Shown here piece after piece: positions 36,691 to 42,551 of a DNA stretch of 44,592 nucleotides. This DNA is from Treponema sp. (GTDB lineage: Bacteria; Spirochaetota; Spirochaetia; Treponematales; Breznakiellaceae). A program made the translations under genes and the position numbers. Location of the stretch: contig WRAL01000001.1 of the NCBI GenBank assembly GCA_009780285.1, positions 1 through 44,592 on the forward strand, in the 5' to 3' direction. The notes below the pieces were generated by a model. The model did no database searches. It worked only from the letters and a program-made list of their open reading frames with translations, and was not told the DNA's origin. How positions within the stretch are numbered: position 1 is the first letter of the stretch; every line of letters starts with the position of its first letter.

Positions 36691-37265
36691 TAGTCGCGCG
36701 GGGCCTTTTTCTTCCTTTCCGCGCGAAATATCGCCTCGTACAAGAGGCGCGCGGCCCGCGCGTCGTCCAGCGCCGAGTGCGCCTTTTCTTGAGGGATTCC
36801 CAGCGCCTTCGTCATGGTTCCCAATTTGAAGTCCCGCGTTTTTGGCAAAAGCCCTTTCGCGGCGGCCCTTTTCGCCAGCTCCAGCGCGCATATCAGCTTC
36901 CCGCTGAAAAAGTCGTCCATCGACGCGCCGTGCCTGAAAAGCAGCGAGCTTACCTGCGCGTAGTCGAAAGCCGCGTTGTAGCCGGCGAAGGCTATTTTTT
37001 CAGGCGGGCAATGCTTTCGCAAAAAGCCCGCGATCTCGGGCACGGCCTCGGCGGCGGCAGGGTAGGAGCGTATCGTCGCCTCGCTCACGCCGTGAACGAG
37101 CGCCGCGCTTTCGTGGTACAGAACCTCGCCGCCCAGCGGATTTAGCGCGAAGACGCGCTCCTCGGCCAAAGCGCCGTCGGAGTACACGAGAAAGGCGATC
37201 TCGAACGGCCCGGAGTCTCGGGGATCAAGCCCGGTGGTTTCCGTGTCAACGAATGCGACGGTCAT
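36690..37265 (-). CDS. DnaQ-like 3'-5' exonuclease (DEDD family)
   Basis: A 191-residue protein with all three exonuclease motifs: Exo I F-V-D-T-E-T-T-G-L at residues 5-13, Exo II A-G-Y-N-A-A-F-D-Y near 95-103, and Exo III A-H-S-A-L-D-D-A-R-A near 160-169 (the His gives the DEDDh type). It probably trims DNA or RNA ends during recombination or replication. It couples to the ATPase gene through ATGA and is followed by repeat copy B. Confidence 0.9.
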   Translation of the reverse strand: MTVAFVDTETTGLDPRDSGPFEIAFLVYSDGALAEERVFALNPLGGEVLYHESAALVHGVSEATIRSYPAAAEAVPEIAGFLRKHCPPEKIAFAGYNAAFDYAQVSSLLFRHGASMDDFFSGKLICALELAKRAAAKGLLPKTRDFKLGTMTKALGIPQEKAHSALDDARAARLLYEAIFRAERKKKAPRD

Positions 37266-38548
37266 TTCGTCAGCGCCTCCCCCTCGCGAAGGTAGATAAC
37301 GCCGTCCTCAAGCTCCGCCGGGGACTCGGCCACGCGAAGCAGTATCACCAGAAAGCCGGCCTCCTCCGCCCAGCGCGAGATCGCGTCGGTCGTTTTTTTG
37401 TCCAGGCTTTCGGCGTTGTCCGCCACGAGCACCTTCATCTCGCCCGCGAACCTGGCGCCAAGGTCGAAGAACACGCGCACCGATTCCGCCGTGGACCAGT
37501 TCGACGTCTTGTTGCTCTTGGTAACGCCGCGCAGGATTCCCTTGTGGTAGAGCATCCCGTCGTCGCCGATCTCAAGGCCGGGAACGCCCAGGTCCATTTC
37601 CGACAAAACCTTCTTGCGCTCCCCGCGCAGGCCCTCGATCTCGGCGGTAAGCCCTGCGTACTTTTTGTCCAGCTCGTCGCGCTCCGCCTGCCGCGCCGAG
37701 TGCTCCTCCCAGGCCCGCGCCTTTTCCGCGAGGTCGTGCCGCGCGGCGAGGCGCGCGTCCAGCGCGTCGACGTCCGCCTGCGCGTAGGCTTTCCCGTCGA
37801 GGCCATCCCTTGTGGCGATGCTTTCCGTAACGTACCGAAACGCGTCGTCGCTTGCCTTTCGGAAGGCTTCAAGGCCGGCCATGTCCGCGAAAAAGCAGTC
37901 CTTGCGCAGGCTTTCGCTTGCCTCGGCGAACAGCCTTTGCCTCCACGCCAGATGCGCGCGCGCCTTTTCCCGCTCGGCCTTTATGTCGTCCGCCGGCGCC
38001 GGGCGCTCGGCCTTTTCCGGCGCCGCGCCCGGCTCGCCCAGCTTTTTTCTGTCGCGCCCGATCTCCGTGCGCAGCGTTTCCAGCCCGGAAAGCCGCATGT
38101 CGAGCGTCTTTAGCTTTTCCGTCGCGCCGGAGCGCTCCATGAGCGCCTCGGCGATCTCCGCGTCCGTGGAATCCCGCAGCGACCAGGGCTGCTCAAGCCC
38201 CGAGCAGAGCGAGTCGAGAAAGGCGCGGACGCCGCCGGAGACGTTGATGTGCCTGCGCAGCCCCTCGTCGTACTTCTGCGCCGTCTGCCTTACGGTCTTG
38301 GAAAGAATCGTGCGAACCTTCAGCCCGTCGTCCGTGATCGCGACGATCTCCGCCTCGTCCTCGCCCTTGGAGATCATCCCCGGCGTGAAGGCGCTTGGCC
38401 CGTTCATCGTGAGCGCTATCGCCTGCGCGACGGTGGACTTGCCGCTCATGTTCGCGCCCTCTATAACCTGCGTTCCGGGGCCGTGAAAAAAAACGCTCGC
38501 CTGCCGTATCTTGCGGCAGTTTGAAATGTGAAGCTCCTTTAACAGCAT
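37262..38548 (-). CDS. SMC/RecF-like ATPase (recombination)
   Basis: From ATG 38548, overlapping the yqaJ stop, 428 residues. Walker A is G-A-N-M-S-G-K-S-T (31-39). The middle 130-330 is charged coiled coil, and the C-terminal ATPase half holds W-S-T-A-E-S-V-R-V-F-F-D-L-G (a signature-like region) and V-L-V-A-D-N-A-E-S-L-D (Walker B/D-loop). It resembles small SbcC/RecF-type ATPases of phages. Next to a nuclease it may help process DNA ends. Encoding an SMC-like ATPase between exonuclease and recT is a known but less common arrangement. Confidence 0.8.
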   Translation of the reverse strand: MLLKELHISNCRKIRQASVFFHGPGTQVIEGANMSGKSTVAQAIALTMNGPSAFTPGMISKGEDEAEIVAITDDGLKVRTILSKTVRQTAQKYDEGLRRHINVSGGVRAFLDSLCSGLEQPWSLRDSTDAEIAEALMERSGATEKLKTLDMRLSGLETLRTEIGRDRKKLGEPGAAPEKAERPAPADDIKAEREKARAHLAWRQRLFAEASESLRKDCFFADMAGLEAFRKASDDAFRYVTESIATRDGLDGKAYAQADVDALDARLAARHDLAEKARAWEEHSARQAERDELDKKYAGLTAEIEGLRGERKKVLSEMDLGVPGLEIGDDGMLYHKGILRGVTKSNKTSNWSTAESVRVFFDLGARFAGEMKVLVADNAESLDKKTTDAISRWAEEAGFLVILLRVAESPAELEDGVIYLREGEALTK

Positions 38549-39564
38549 TACGCGGCCCCCTTCTTTTCCGATACCGTCATGCGCGAGCATTCGTCGGTCT
38601 TTGAGTAGCGCTCGTAAAGGCCGTCCTTTTTAAGCGCGTCCAAGTCCGCCGATCTCTTGGCGAAGGTCGTCCACGACACCGAGTACCCGCCGCCGGAGGC
38701 CGAGAGTTTTTTCTCTTTCCCGCCCGACGTCCTGGCGCAGAGCGCCGCTTTCAGGTTCGTGCCGGCCGCGCTCTTTAGCGTTTCCAGTTCCTTTATTCGG
38801 TCGCTTGCGTCCCTGTACTCGCGGCACAGCGCGATCTCTTCCTCGGTCATGATCGCCGGCGCGTCCGCGCCCTCGAAAATGCCGGTTATCATCTCCTCCT
38901 CGCTCTCGATCCCGACGGCGGCCGGCATTGAGTCTTTAAGGATGTTGTTTTCCCAAAAATCCTTTTCGATGGCCGCGAGCCTCGCGATGAATTCGTCGTT
39001 TCGCCTGATCGCGTAGTGGCGCAGGCTGTCGTCCTCTAGCACGTAGACGGAAACGAGGAACCACGGAAGGCCGGCGACGCTCATGTAGTGCTGAACCTGG
39101 CAGTAGTGCGCGTCCGGTATTTCGTCCTCGCCCCATCCGTGGCCGGCCTTCGAGGTTTTGATCTCGTGTCCGCCCAAGCCTTCGATTGTCTCGCCGCGAA
39201 TCTCGACGGGGGCCTTGGCCAGAATCGCGCCGTCAAGGTTGGCCGACATGTGCCGGCGATCCGGATCGTAAAGGATGGCCGGAACCTCGGCGATCTCAAG
39301 GCCGGGGAAGTCCCTGCGCGTTTCCTCGCGGATGATCGGCTCAAGCAGGTTTCCCCTGCGCATGGCGCTGTTTTCTTCTTTTTTCGGGGCGAGGCCCTTC
39401 TTTTCCATGTAGACCGTCAGGGGGCTGGCGAAGTCGTTCATTCCCATCAAGGCACCGGCGTCCGAGCCGCCAATCGAGCCCCTGCGCTTTTCCAGCCACT
39501 CGTCCCTGCCCACGCCGTCCAACAGGACGTGCGGGCAACGTTCTAAAATCCCGTCGTAAATCAT
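38548..39564 (-). CDS. YqaJ-family phage exonuclease
   Basis: From ATG 39564 (GGAGG upstream) 338 residues. The YqaJ core is visible: R-R-G-S-I-G-G-S-D-A-G-A-L-M-G near residue 27, M-R-R-G-N-L-L-E-P, S-A-N-L-D-G-A-I and the G-H-E-I-K-T-S-K active-site strand, then A-H-Y-C-Q-V-Q-H-Y-M. The C-terminal 90 residues are helical and basic. It degrades one strand of linear DNA to give RecT its substrate. It is the first gene of the early operon, behind a structured leader. Confidence 0.9.
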   Translation of the reverse strand: MIYDGILERCPHVLLDGVGRDEWLEKRRGSIGGSDAGALMGMNDFASPLTVYMEKKGLAPKKEENSAMRRGNLLEPIIREETRRDFPGLEIAEVPAILYDPDRRHMSANLDGAILAKAPVEIRGETIEGLGGHEIKTSKAGHGWGEDEIPDAHYCQVQHYMSVAGLPWFLVSVYVLEDDSLRHYAIRRNDEFIARLAAIEKDFWENNILKDSMPAAVGIESEEEMITGIFEGADAPAIMTEEEIALCREYRDASDRIKELETLKSAAGTNLKAALCARTSGGKEKKLSASGGGYSVSWTTFAKRSADLDALKKDGLYERYSKTDECSRMTVSEKKGAA

Positions 39565-39641
39565 GCGTTCCTCCGTTTGTTTTTTTTCGAATTCTGCAAG
39601 CACACCATCCGCTCCCCCTTGCCGGCCTCGGCCGGAATGAT

Positions 39642-39749
39642 AAAAAAGGAGGCCAAGACTCCGAGTTCCCGAACGTCAGATACAGGGGCCTGACGCCCGG
39701 CTCGAAATCTCAGCCTCCGCTGAAAAGTCACGTTTTCCCTTGCCCCTGT
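39642..39749 (-). promoter_or_regulatory. Attenuator-like leader of the recombination operon
   Basis: On the minus strand a stem GGAGGC/GCCTCC (39718-39713 with 39653-39648) encloses CGAG/CTCG and CGTCAG/CTGACG stems and is followed by six T (39647-39642), which looks like a terminator. The ten-base loop (39680-39689) contains GCCCCTGT, complementary over 8 bp to ACAGGGGC upstream (39749-39742). The two pairings would form a pseudoknot or alternative folds. Confidence 0.6.
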
Positions 39750-39760
39750 AACAAGGTTTG

Positions 39761-39790
39761 TATAAATAGTCTCATACAGGACTATTTATA
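39761..39790. promoter_or_regulatory. Palindromic operator
   Basis: A perfect 11-bp inverted repeat, TATAAATAGTC (39761-39771) and GACTATTTATA (39780-39790), with an 8-base spacer. It covers the predicted start site of the minus-strand early promoter. The GACTATT core recurs at 39812-39818. It is the likely binding site of one of the nearby XRE repressors. Confidence 0.75.
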
Positions 39791-39794
39791 TCTA

Positions 39795-39823
39795 ATTATC
39801 ATCTTATACACGACTATTGCCAA
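39795..39823 (-). promoter_or_regulatory. Early promoter (recombination operon)
   Basis: Minus strand TTGGCA (39823-39818), 17-base spacer, GATAAT (39800-39795). The start site falls in the operator at 39761-39790. The -35 box contains the half-site TATTGCCAA of the second operator type (40282-40301), so both XRE proteins might act here. Confidence 0.65.
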
Positions 39824-39857
39824 GCCCTTTTCGTCGCAAATAAGATATTTTTTTGCC

Positions 39858-39863
39858 GATAAT
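39858..39863 (+). promoter_or_regulatory. -10 box of the first XRE gene (leaderless)
   Basis: GATAAT ends six bases before ATG 39870, and no Shine-Dalgarno is present. A matching -35 is weak. An alternative is TTGCCA (39817-39822), 18-base spacer, TAAGAT (39841-39846), which would give a leader of about 16 bases. Confidence 0.5.
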
Positions 39864-39869
39864 GTTCTT

Positions 39870-40154
39870 ATGGGCGACCCGGCCGTTCCGTTTTGGGAAC
39901 GAGTGAACCAACTCATAAAAACCCGAAAAACCACCCAGGAGGACTTGGCAAAAAGCCTCGGCATCCCTTTTGGCACTTACAGGGGGTGGAACGCCTACAG
40001 GCGCCTCCCCGACGTTTTATCCGGCCTCCTCATCGCCCGCGCCCTCGGCACGACCGTCGAGCACCTTGTTACCGGCGAGGAGCCCGGCAAGCCGGACGTG
40101 GCCGACGCCATCAGGCACCTGGATACGGCCAGGGACCTCCTCCAAAAGCTCTGA
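39870..40154 (+). CDS. XRE-family repressor, first copy
   Basis: A 94-residue protein with a helix-turn-helix (T-Q-E-D-L-A-K-S-L-G-I-P-F-G-T-Y-R-G-W) at about residues 22-40 and the phrase A-L-G-T-T-V-E-H-L-V-T-G shared with the protein at 40397-40669. It is transcribed away from the recombination operon, with palindromic sites between, the layout of a phage cI/cro switch. There is no peptidase domain, so it would not be self-cleaved. It probably represses the early promoter. Confidence 0.85.
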   Translation: MGDPAVPFWERVNQLIKTRKTTQEDLAKSLGIPFGTYRGWNAYRRLPDVLSGLLIARALGTTVEHLVTGEEPGKPDVADAIRHLDTARDLLQKL

Positions 40155-40281
40155 CCCGCCTCTTTCTCTTTCCTCCTCAGAATAAAAAGCCGCCAGATGG
40201 CCGTCGGCGAGGTAAGCGCCTTGGGCCGCTTCACGGCTCTTTTTGCCCTTGCCCTCTTACCTAAAGCAAGGTTCGTTTTCA

Positions 40282-40301
40282 GATTGGCAATATTGCCAAT
40301 C
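40282..40301. promoter_or_regulatory. Perfect 20-bp palindromic operator
   Basis: GATTGGCAATATTGCCAATC is its own reverse complement. It lies between the two XRE genes, just before a consensus TATAAT at 40310-40315. The half-site TATTGCCAA is also found in the divergent early promoter near 39815-39823. Confidence 0.75.
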
Positions 40302-40309
40302 CATATTTT

Positions 40310-40315
40310 TATAAT
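40310..40315 (+). promoter_or_regulatory. -10 box between the two XRE genes
   Basis: A consensus TATAAT. TTGGCA inside the operator at 40284-40289 could be its -35, but the 20-base spacer is long. Transcription would give a leader of about 75 bases for the gene at 40397. An alternative GACAAT lies seven bases before that ATG. Confidence 0.4.
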
Positions 40316-40344
40316 AGCGCATATATCCAATTATGTCAATAGCA

Positions 40345-40364
40345 AATTGGCAATATGCTCAATT
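40345..40364. promoter_or_regulatory. Second, imperfect operator
   Basis: AATTGGCAATATGCTCAATT has one perfect half-site (TTGGCAATAT) of the 20-bp palindrome at 40282 and a degenerate second half. It lies between the TATAAT and the second XRE gene. Confidence 0.5.
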
Positions 40365-40396
40365 TTTTTTCCTGATATCAGCCGACAATTGGGCAT

Positions 40397-40669
40397 ATGG
40401 TCTTTTACGATACCGTCAAGGCTCTGGTAAAGCAAAACACTCATCTAACCCTCCAAGCCTTCGTCCAGTCACTGGGGCTGAATTACGGCACCTATCACGG
40501 CCAGCGGAAATCGGGCAACCTTCCCCGCGCCGACGAGGCCCTCCTCATCGCCCAGGCCCTGGGAACCACCGTCGAGCACCTCGTTACCGGCGCTCCCCCC
40601 GATGCGTCGTCCTCGGACAAGGCCCTGGACGACATGCAGGCCGTCATCGACCGCCACAGGAACCGCTAG
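40397..40669 (+). CDS. XRE-family repressor, second copy
   Basis: A 90-residue paralogue of the protein at 39870-40154: same length, same S-L-G-[IL]-x-[FY]-G-T-Y helix and identical A-L-G-T-T-V-E-H-L-V-T-G. The DNA-recognition helix differs (N-Y-G-T-Y-H-G-Q), which suggests different operators. No Shine-Dalgarno is seen. Its 3' end overlaps the convergent HTH gene by 26 bases. Confidence 0.8.
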   Translation: MVFYDTVKALVKQNTHLTLQAFVQSLGLNYGTYHGQRKSGNLPRADEALLIAQALGTTVEHLVTGAPPDASSSDKALDDMQAVIDRHRNR

Positions 40670-40952
40670 CGCCTCCTTCGCCGTAGCCAATCCCTTCATA
40701 CGATTGCGCCGTTTCGGCACCTGCAATCTCAGATTGCAGGTTGGCCAAAGTCCCGCTCGAAACCGATGTTTTCATGCTTTCCAGAACCGCCGTCATCTGC
40801 GCCTCGGTAAGATAGGTGGTAAGGCCGTTTTTCATGAGCTCCGGGAAAAGCTCCCTGACGTGGCCCTTTATCGTCTCGGGATTGCATCCGAGCGCCTCGG
40901 CCGCTTCCCTCACCGTCATCCTCATGTCCCTGATCTTCGCCACGCCGCTCAT
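40644..40952 (-). CDS. Small HTH protein (Rha/excisionase-like)
   Basis: From ATG 40952 behind AAGGAGG a 102-residue protein. The HTH core M-T-V-R-E-A-A-E-A-L-G-C-N-P-E-T-I-K-G-H-V lies at residues 11-31, followed by L-T-E-A-Q-M-T-A-V-L-E-S-M-K. This N-terminal module occurs in many phage antirepressor-like regulators. The rest is Gly/Ser-rich. The start overlaps a 54-residue gene (ATGA). A broken paralogue lies at 41991-42312. Confidence 0.7.
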   Translation of the reverse strand: MSGVAKIRDMRMTVREAAEALGCNPETIKGHVRELFPELMKNGLTTYLTEAQMTAVLESMKTSVSSGTLANLQSEIAGAETAQSYEGIGYGEGGASGSCGGR

Positions 40953-41113
40953 TCCCACCTCCTTGGCAGCCCGCCGCCCTTCGGCAGCCGCAAAAGGCAC
41001 GGACGTTTCGGCTCGGGCTCTTTGCCCCCCTGCTCCGCCTCTTTTCTTCCTTTAATCCCGCCTTTCGGCTCCGGCCGCCTCGGCTTTCCGGTCGCTTTTC
41101 CTCGTTCCCTCAT
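40949..41113 (-). CDS. Short basic hypothetical protein
   Basis: A 54-residue ORF linked by ATGA to both neighbours, its start overlapping the VRR-NUC stop and its stop overlapping the HTH start. It is rich in K, R, G, P and E, with an E-P-K-R-P-C-L-L-R-L-P-K-G segment. The double coupling supports translation. Its codon pattern is biased, so it could also be a passage gene that keeps ribosomes on the message. Confidence 0.5.
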   Translation of the reverse strand: MRERGKATGKPRRPEPKGGIKGRKEAEQGGKEPEPKRPCLLRLPKGGGLPRRWE

Positions 41114-41460
41114 ATAATCCCCGCCTCCCTTAGCTGCCGCTCGAGGCTTTCGGTCGAATTCACCACGATCCCCAGGCCGCCCTGCCGGTTCACCGTCTCA
41201 AGAAAGGCCGCCTGCTCCGCCGAGAGCCTTCCGCCCCGCTCGCGCTTGCACTCGACGAAGATCGCCCGGCCCTCCGGGCCAAGCGCTATCACGTCCGCCA
41301 TGCCCTTCGCGCCGAAGCGCACGTGCCGGCCGCCCGGCGTCTCCAGCGCGCCTGAGTTCACCCGCCAGCGCAGGAAGCCGCGAGCCTTGAGCCAGTCCAT
41401 CACGGCCCGCAGCACCTCGCGTTCCGGCGCGCCCTTGCCGGCCCTCATTCCGCTTGCCAT
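41110..41460 (-). CDS. VRR-NUC domain nuclease
   Basis: A 116-residue stand-alone VRR-NUC protein. Key residues include E-x-x-V-L at the start (E-R-E-V-L-R-A-V), G-M-A-D-V-I-A-L with the catalytic Asp, and the I-F-V-E-C-K-R-E-R-G-G strand with the E-x-K pair, followed by L-S-A-E-Q-A-A-F-L. Phage VRR-NUC enzymes resolve Holliday junctions or branched DNA. It ends in an ATGA overlap with the next small gene and follows the 13-bp repeats. Confidence 0.9.
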   Translation of the reverse strand: MASGMRAGKGAPEREVLRAVMDWLKARGFLRWRVNSGALETPGGRHVRFGAKGMADVIALGPEGRAIFVECKRERGGRLSAEQAAFLETVNRQGGLGIVVNSTESLERQLREAGII

Positions 41461-41499
41461 TTTCCCCTCCTATGTCCTTTTCGCATTTTCTTTTACATA

Positions 41500-41538
41500 A
41501 ATTGGCTTGTCTAATTGGCTTGTCTAATTGGCTTGTCG
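41500..41538. repeat. Three tandem 13-bp iterons
   Basis: AATTGGCTTGTCT is repeated three times head to tail (41500-41512, 41513-41525, 41526-41538; the last base of the third unit differs). The first six bases, AATTGG, also begin the operator at 40345. The array lies upstream of the VRR-NUC gene. Repressor binding or a replication initiator site are both possible. Confidence 0.75.
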
Positions 41539-41589
41539 CGGAGGGCAAGGCGGGCAGCCGAGAATCCCTCCGCGTCCTGAAACGGCGAT

Positions 41590-41922
41590 CTATCTCATGG
41601 GCAGCCCCCTTCTTTTCACCGCGCTCTCGACCATCGTCTTTATGTAGGCCATGTCGCTCGCGTGGCGCTCGTCCAGCCGCCTCAGCAGCTCCTCCGCGTC
41701 GGAGGGCCGCAGGCGGACGTTGCCGTCGCCGAACTTGGACAGGAACAGGTAGTCGTCGACGTCGGCGGAATCGAAGCGCACCCCCGAGCGCACCCTGTGG
41801 CTCGGAAGCTCCTGCGCGGACGCCATGTTGTAGACGAGCTTGGCGCTGACTCGCAGCTTCCGGGCCACCTCCGCCGGCTTCAAAAGCTCCCCGCGTATCG
41901 CGGGCGCGGTTTTTCCGGTCAT
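41590..41922 (-). CDS. Excisionase / MerR-like helix-turn-helix protein
   Basis: A 110-residue protein with a winged-helix DNA-binding module (L-L-K-P-A-E-V-A-R-K-L-R-V-S-A-K-L-V-Y-N-M, then L-P-S-H-R-V-R-S-G-V-R-F-D-S-A-D-V-D-D-Y-L) as in excisionase-family helix-turn-helix proteins. The C-terminal 45 residues form an amphipathic helix. It may be an excisionase or a transcription regulator. No integrase is present in the window to pair with it. Confidence 0.75.
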   Translation of the reverse strand: MTGKTAPAIRGELLKPAEVARKLRVSAKLVYNMASAQELPSHRVRSGVRFDSADVDDYLFLSKFGDGNVRLRPSDAEELLRRLDERHASDMAYIKTMVESAVKRRGLPMR

Positions 41923-41990
41923 TTTTCCCTCCTTCGCCGTTCTCGGCCATAGCTTCGCCCTTCCCTCTTGCGAGGGCTTTTTTTCCCGTC

Positions 41991-42312
41991 CTAAAAGGCA
42001 AGCGCGGGGCGGGCCGCCGAAACTTGCTCCGCCGCGCCTTCTCGCCTAACAAATTGAGCGGTTTCTGTACCTTGCATAACGTTGAGCAAGGTTCCCCCGT
42101 CCTCCTTCTTGTGGAAAGAGCCGCCCGTTTCCCTGGACTTCATAGCCTCCAGGATTACCGTGACCTGCGCTCGGTAAGAAGCGTTTCCTTGCCGTTCTCC
42201 GTCCAGCCCGCTTTCTGGGCATAGGCCGCCACCGTGCGGTACGCCGCGCCCGTCGCCTCGGCCACTTCCTTCAGCGTCATCCGCCTGTCCCCGCTCCTCG
42301 CAACTCGTTCAT
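41991..42312 (-). pseudogene. Frameshifted paralogue of the small HTH protein
   Basis: The first ATG (42312, behind GAAGGAGG) stops after 11 codons. Another frame reads R-V-A-R-S-G-D-R-R-M-T-L-K-E-V-A-E-A-T-G, matching the 40644-40952 protein, and runs to TAA at 42157-42155. A third frame continues A-Q-V-T-V-I-L-E-A-M-K-S and ends at 41991. The second break fits loss of one G near 42170 (GAG-GCG to GAGCG). Two single-base changes therefore split the gene. Confidence 0.7.
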
Positions 42313-42325
42313 TCGTGCCTCCTTC

Positions 42326-42412
42326 AAAAAAAGGGCATCTAAAGCCTTCCGCGCCACCACGCTTCCGGCTATAGATGCCCTCTTTCTTCCTTCCGGCCCC
42401 GTGGTGGCGGGG
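42326..42412 (-). promoter_or_regulatory. Terminator with loop-complementary hairpin (attenuator-like leader)
   Basis: A 14-bp stem, 42380-42367 with 42346-42333 (one T-T mismatch), is followed by seven T (42332-42326) on the minus strand, a Rho-independent terminator just before the Shine-Dalgarno. Its loop contains CGTGGTGGCG (42361-42352), perfectly complementary over 10 bp to CGCCACCACG (42409-42400) upstream. That segment itself forms a CCCCG/CGGGG hairpin (42412-42397). The three pairings compete or make a pseudoknot. Confidence 0.65.
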
Positions 42413-42459
42413 TTCGGCTAACGCGGCAAGGTTTCCCTTCCCATGTCGAATATACTTTG

Positions 42460-42488
42460 ATTATAGTCTAAGTTATCTTGCGTGTCAA
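42460..42488 (-). promoter_or_regulatory. Consensus promoter
   Basis: Minus strand TTGACA (42488-42483), a 17-base spacer, TATAAT (42465-42460), an exact match to both consensus boxes. Transcription would start near 42453, go through the attenuator at 42412-42326 and then reach the broken HTH gene, the excisionase-like gene and VRR-NUC. Confidence 0.85.
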
Positions 42489-42539
42489 GCCCAAATCAAA
42501 AAAAATTAAATTCTTCTTAGGCCCGCTGGGATCACGCCC

Positions 42540-42545
42540 GATAAT
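42540..42545 (+). promoter_or_regulatory. -10 box of the LexA-like repressor gene (leaderless)
   Basis: GATAAT ends six bases before ATG 42552. A weak -35 (TTAGGC, 42517-42522) is 17 bases upstream. The only purine-rich bases before the ATG are GGAAGC, too close for a normal Shine-Dalgarno. Confidence 0.5.
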
Positions 42546-42551
42546 GGAAGC

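Noticed and set aside
41963..41984. Plus-strand terminator-like hairpin (CCCTC-TTGC-GAGGG plus T-run)
   Set aside because: The stem has only five pairs, and there is no plus-strand gene upstream that it would end.
40644..42312. Integrase in the regulatory region
   Set aside because: No product contains the R-H-R-Y tyrosine recombinase pattern or a serine recombinase core; the 41590 product is only excisionase-like.
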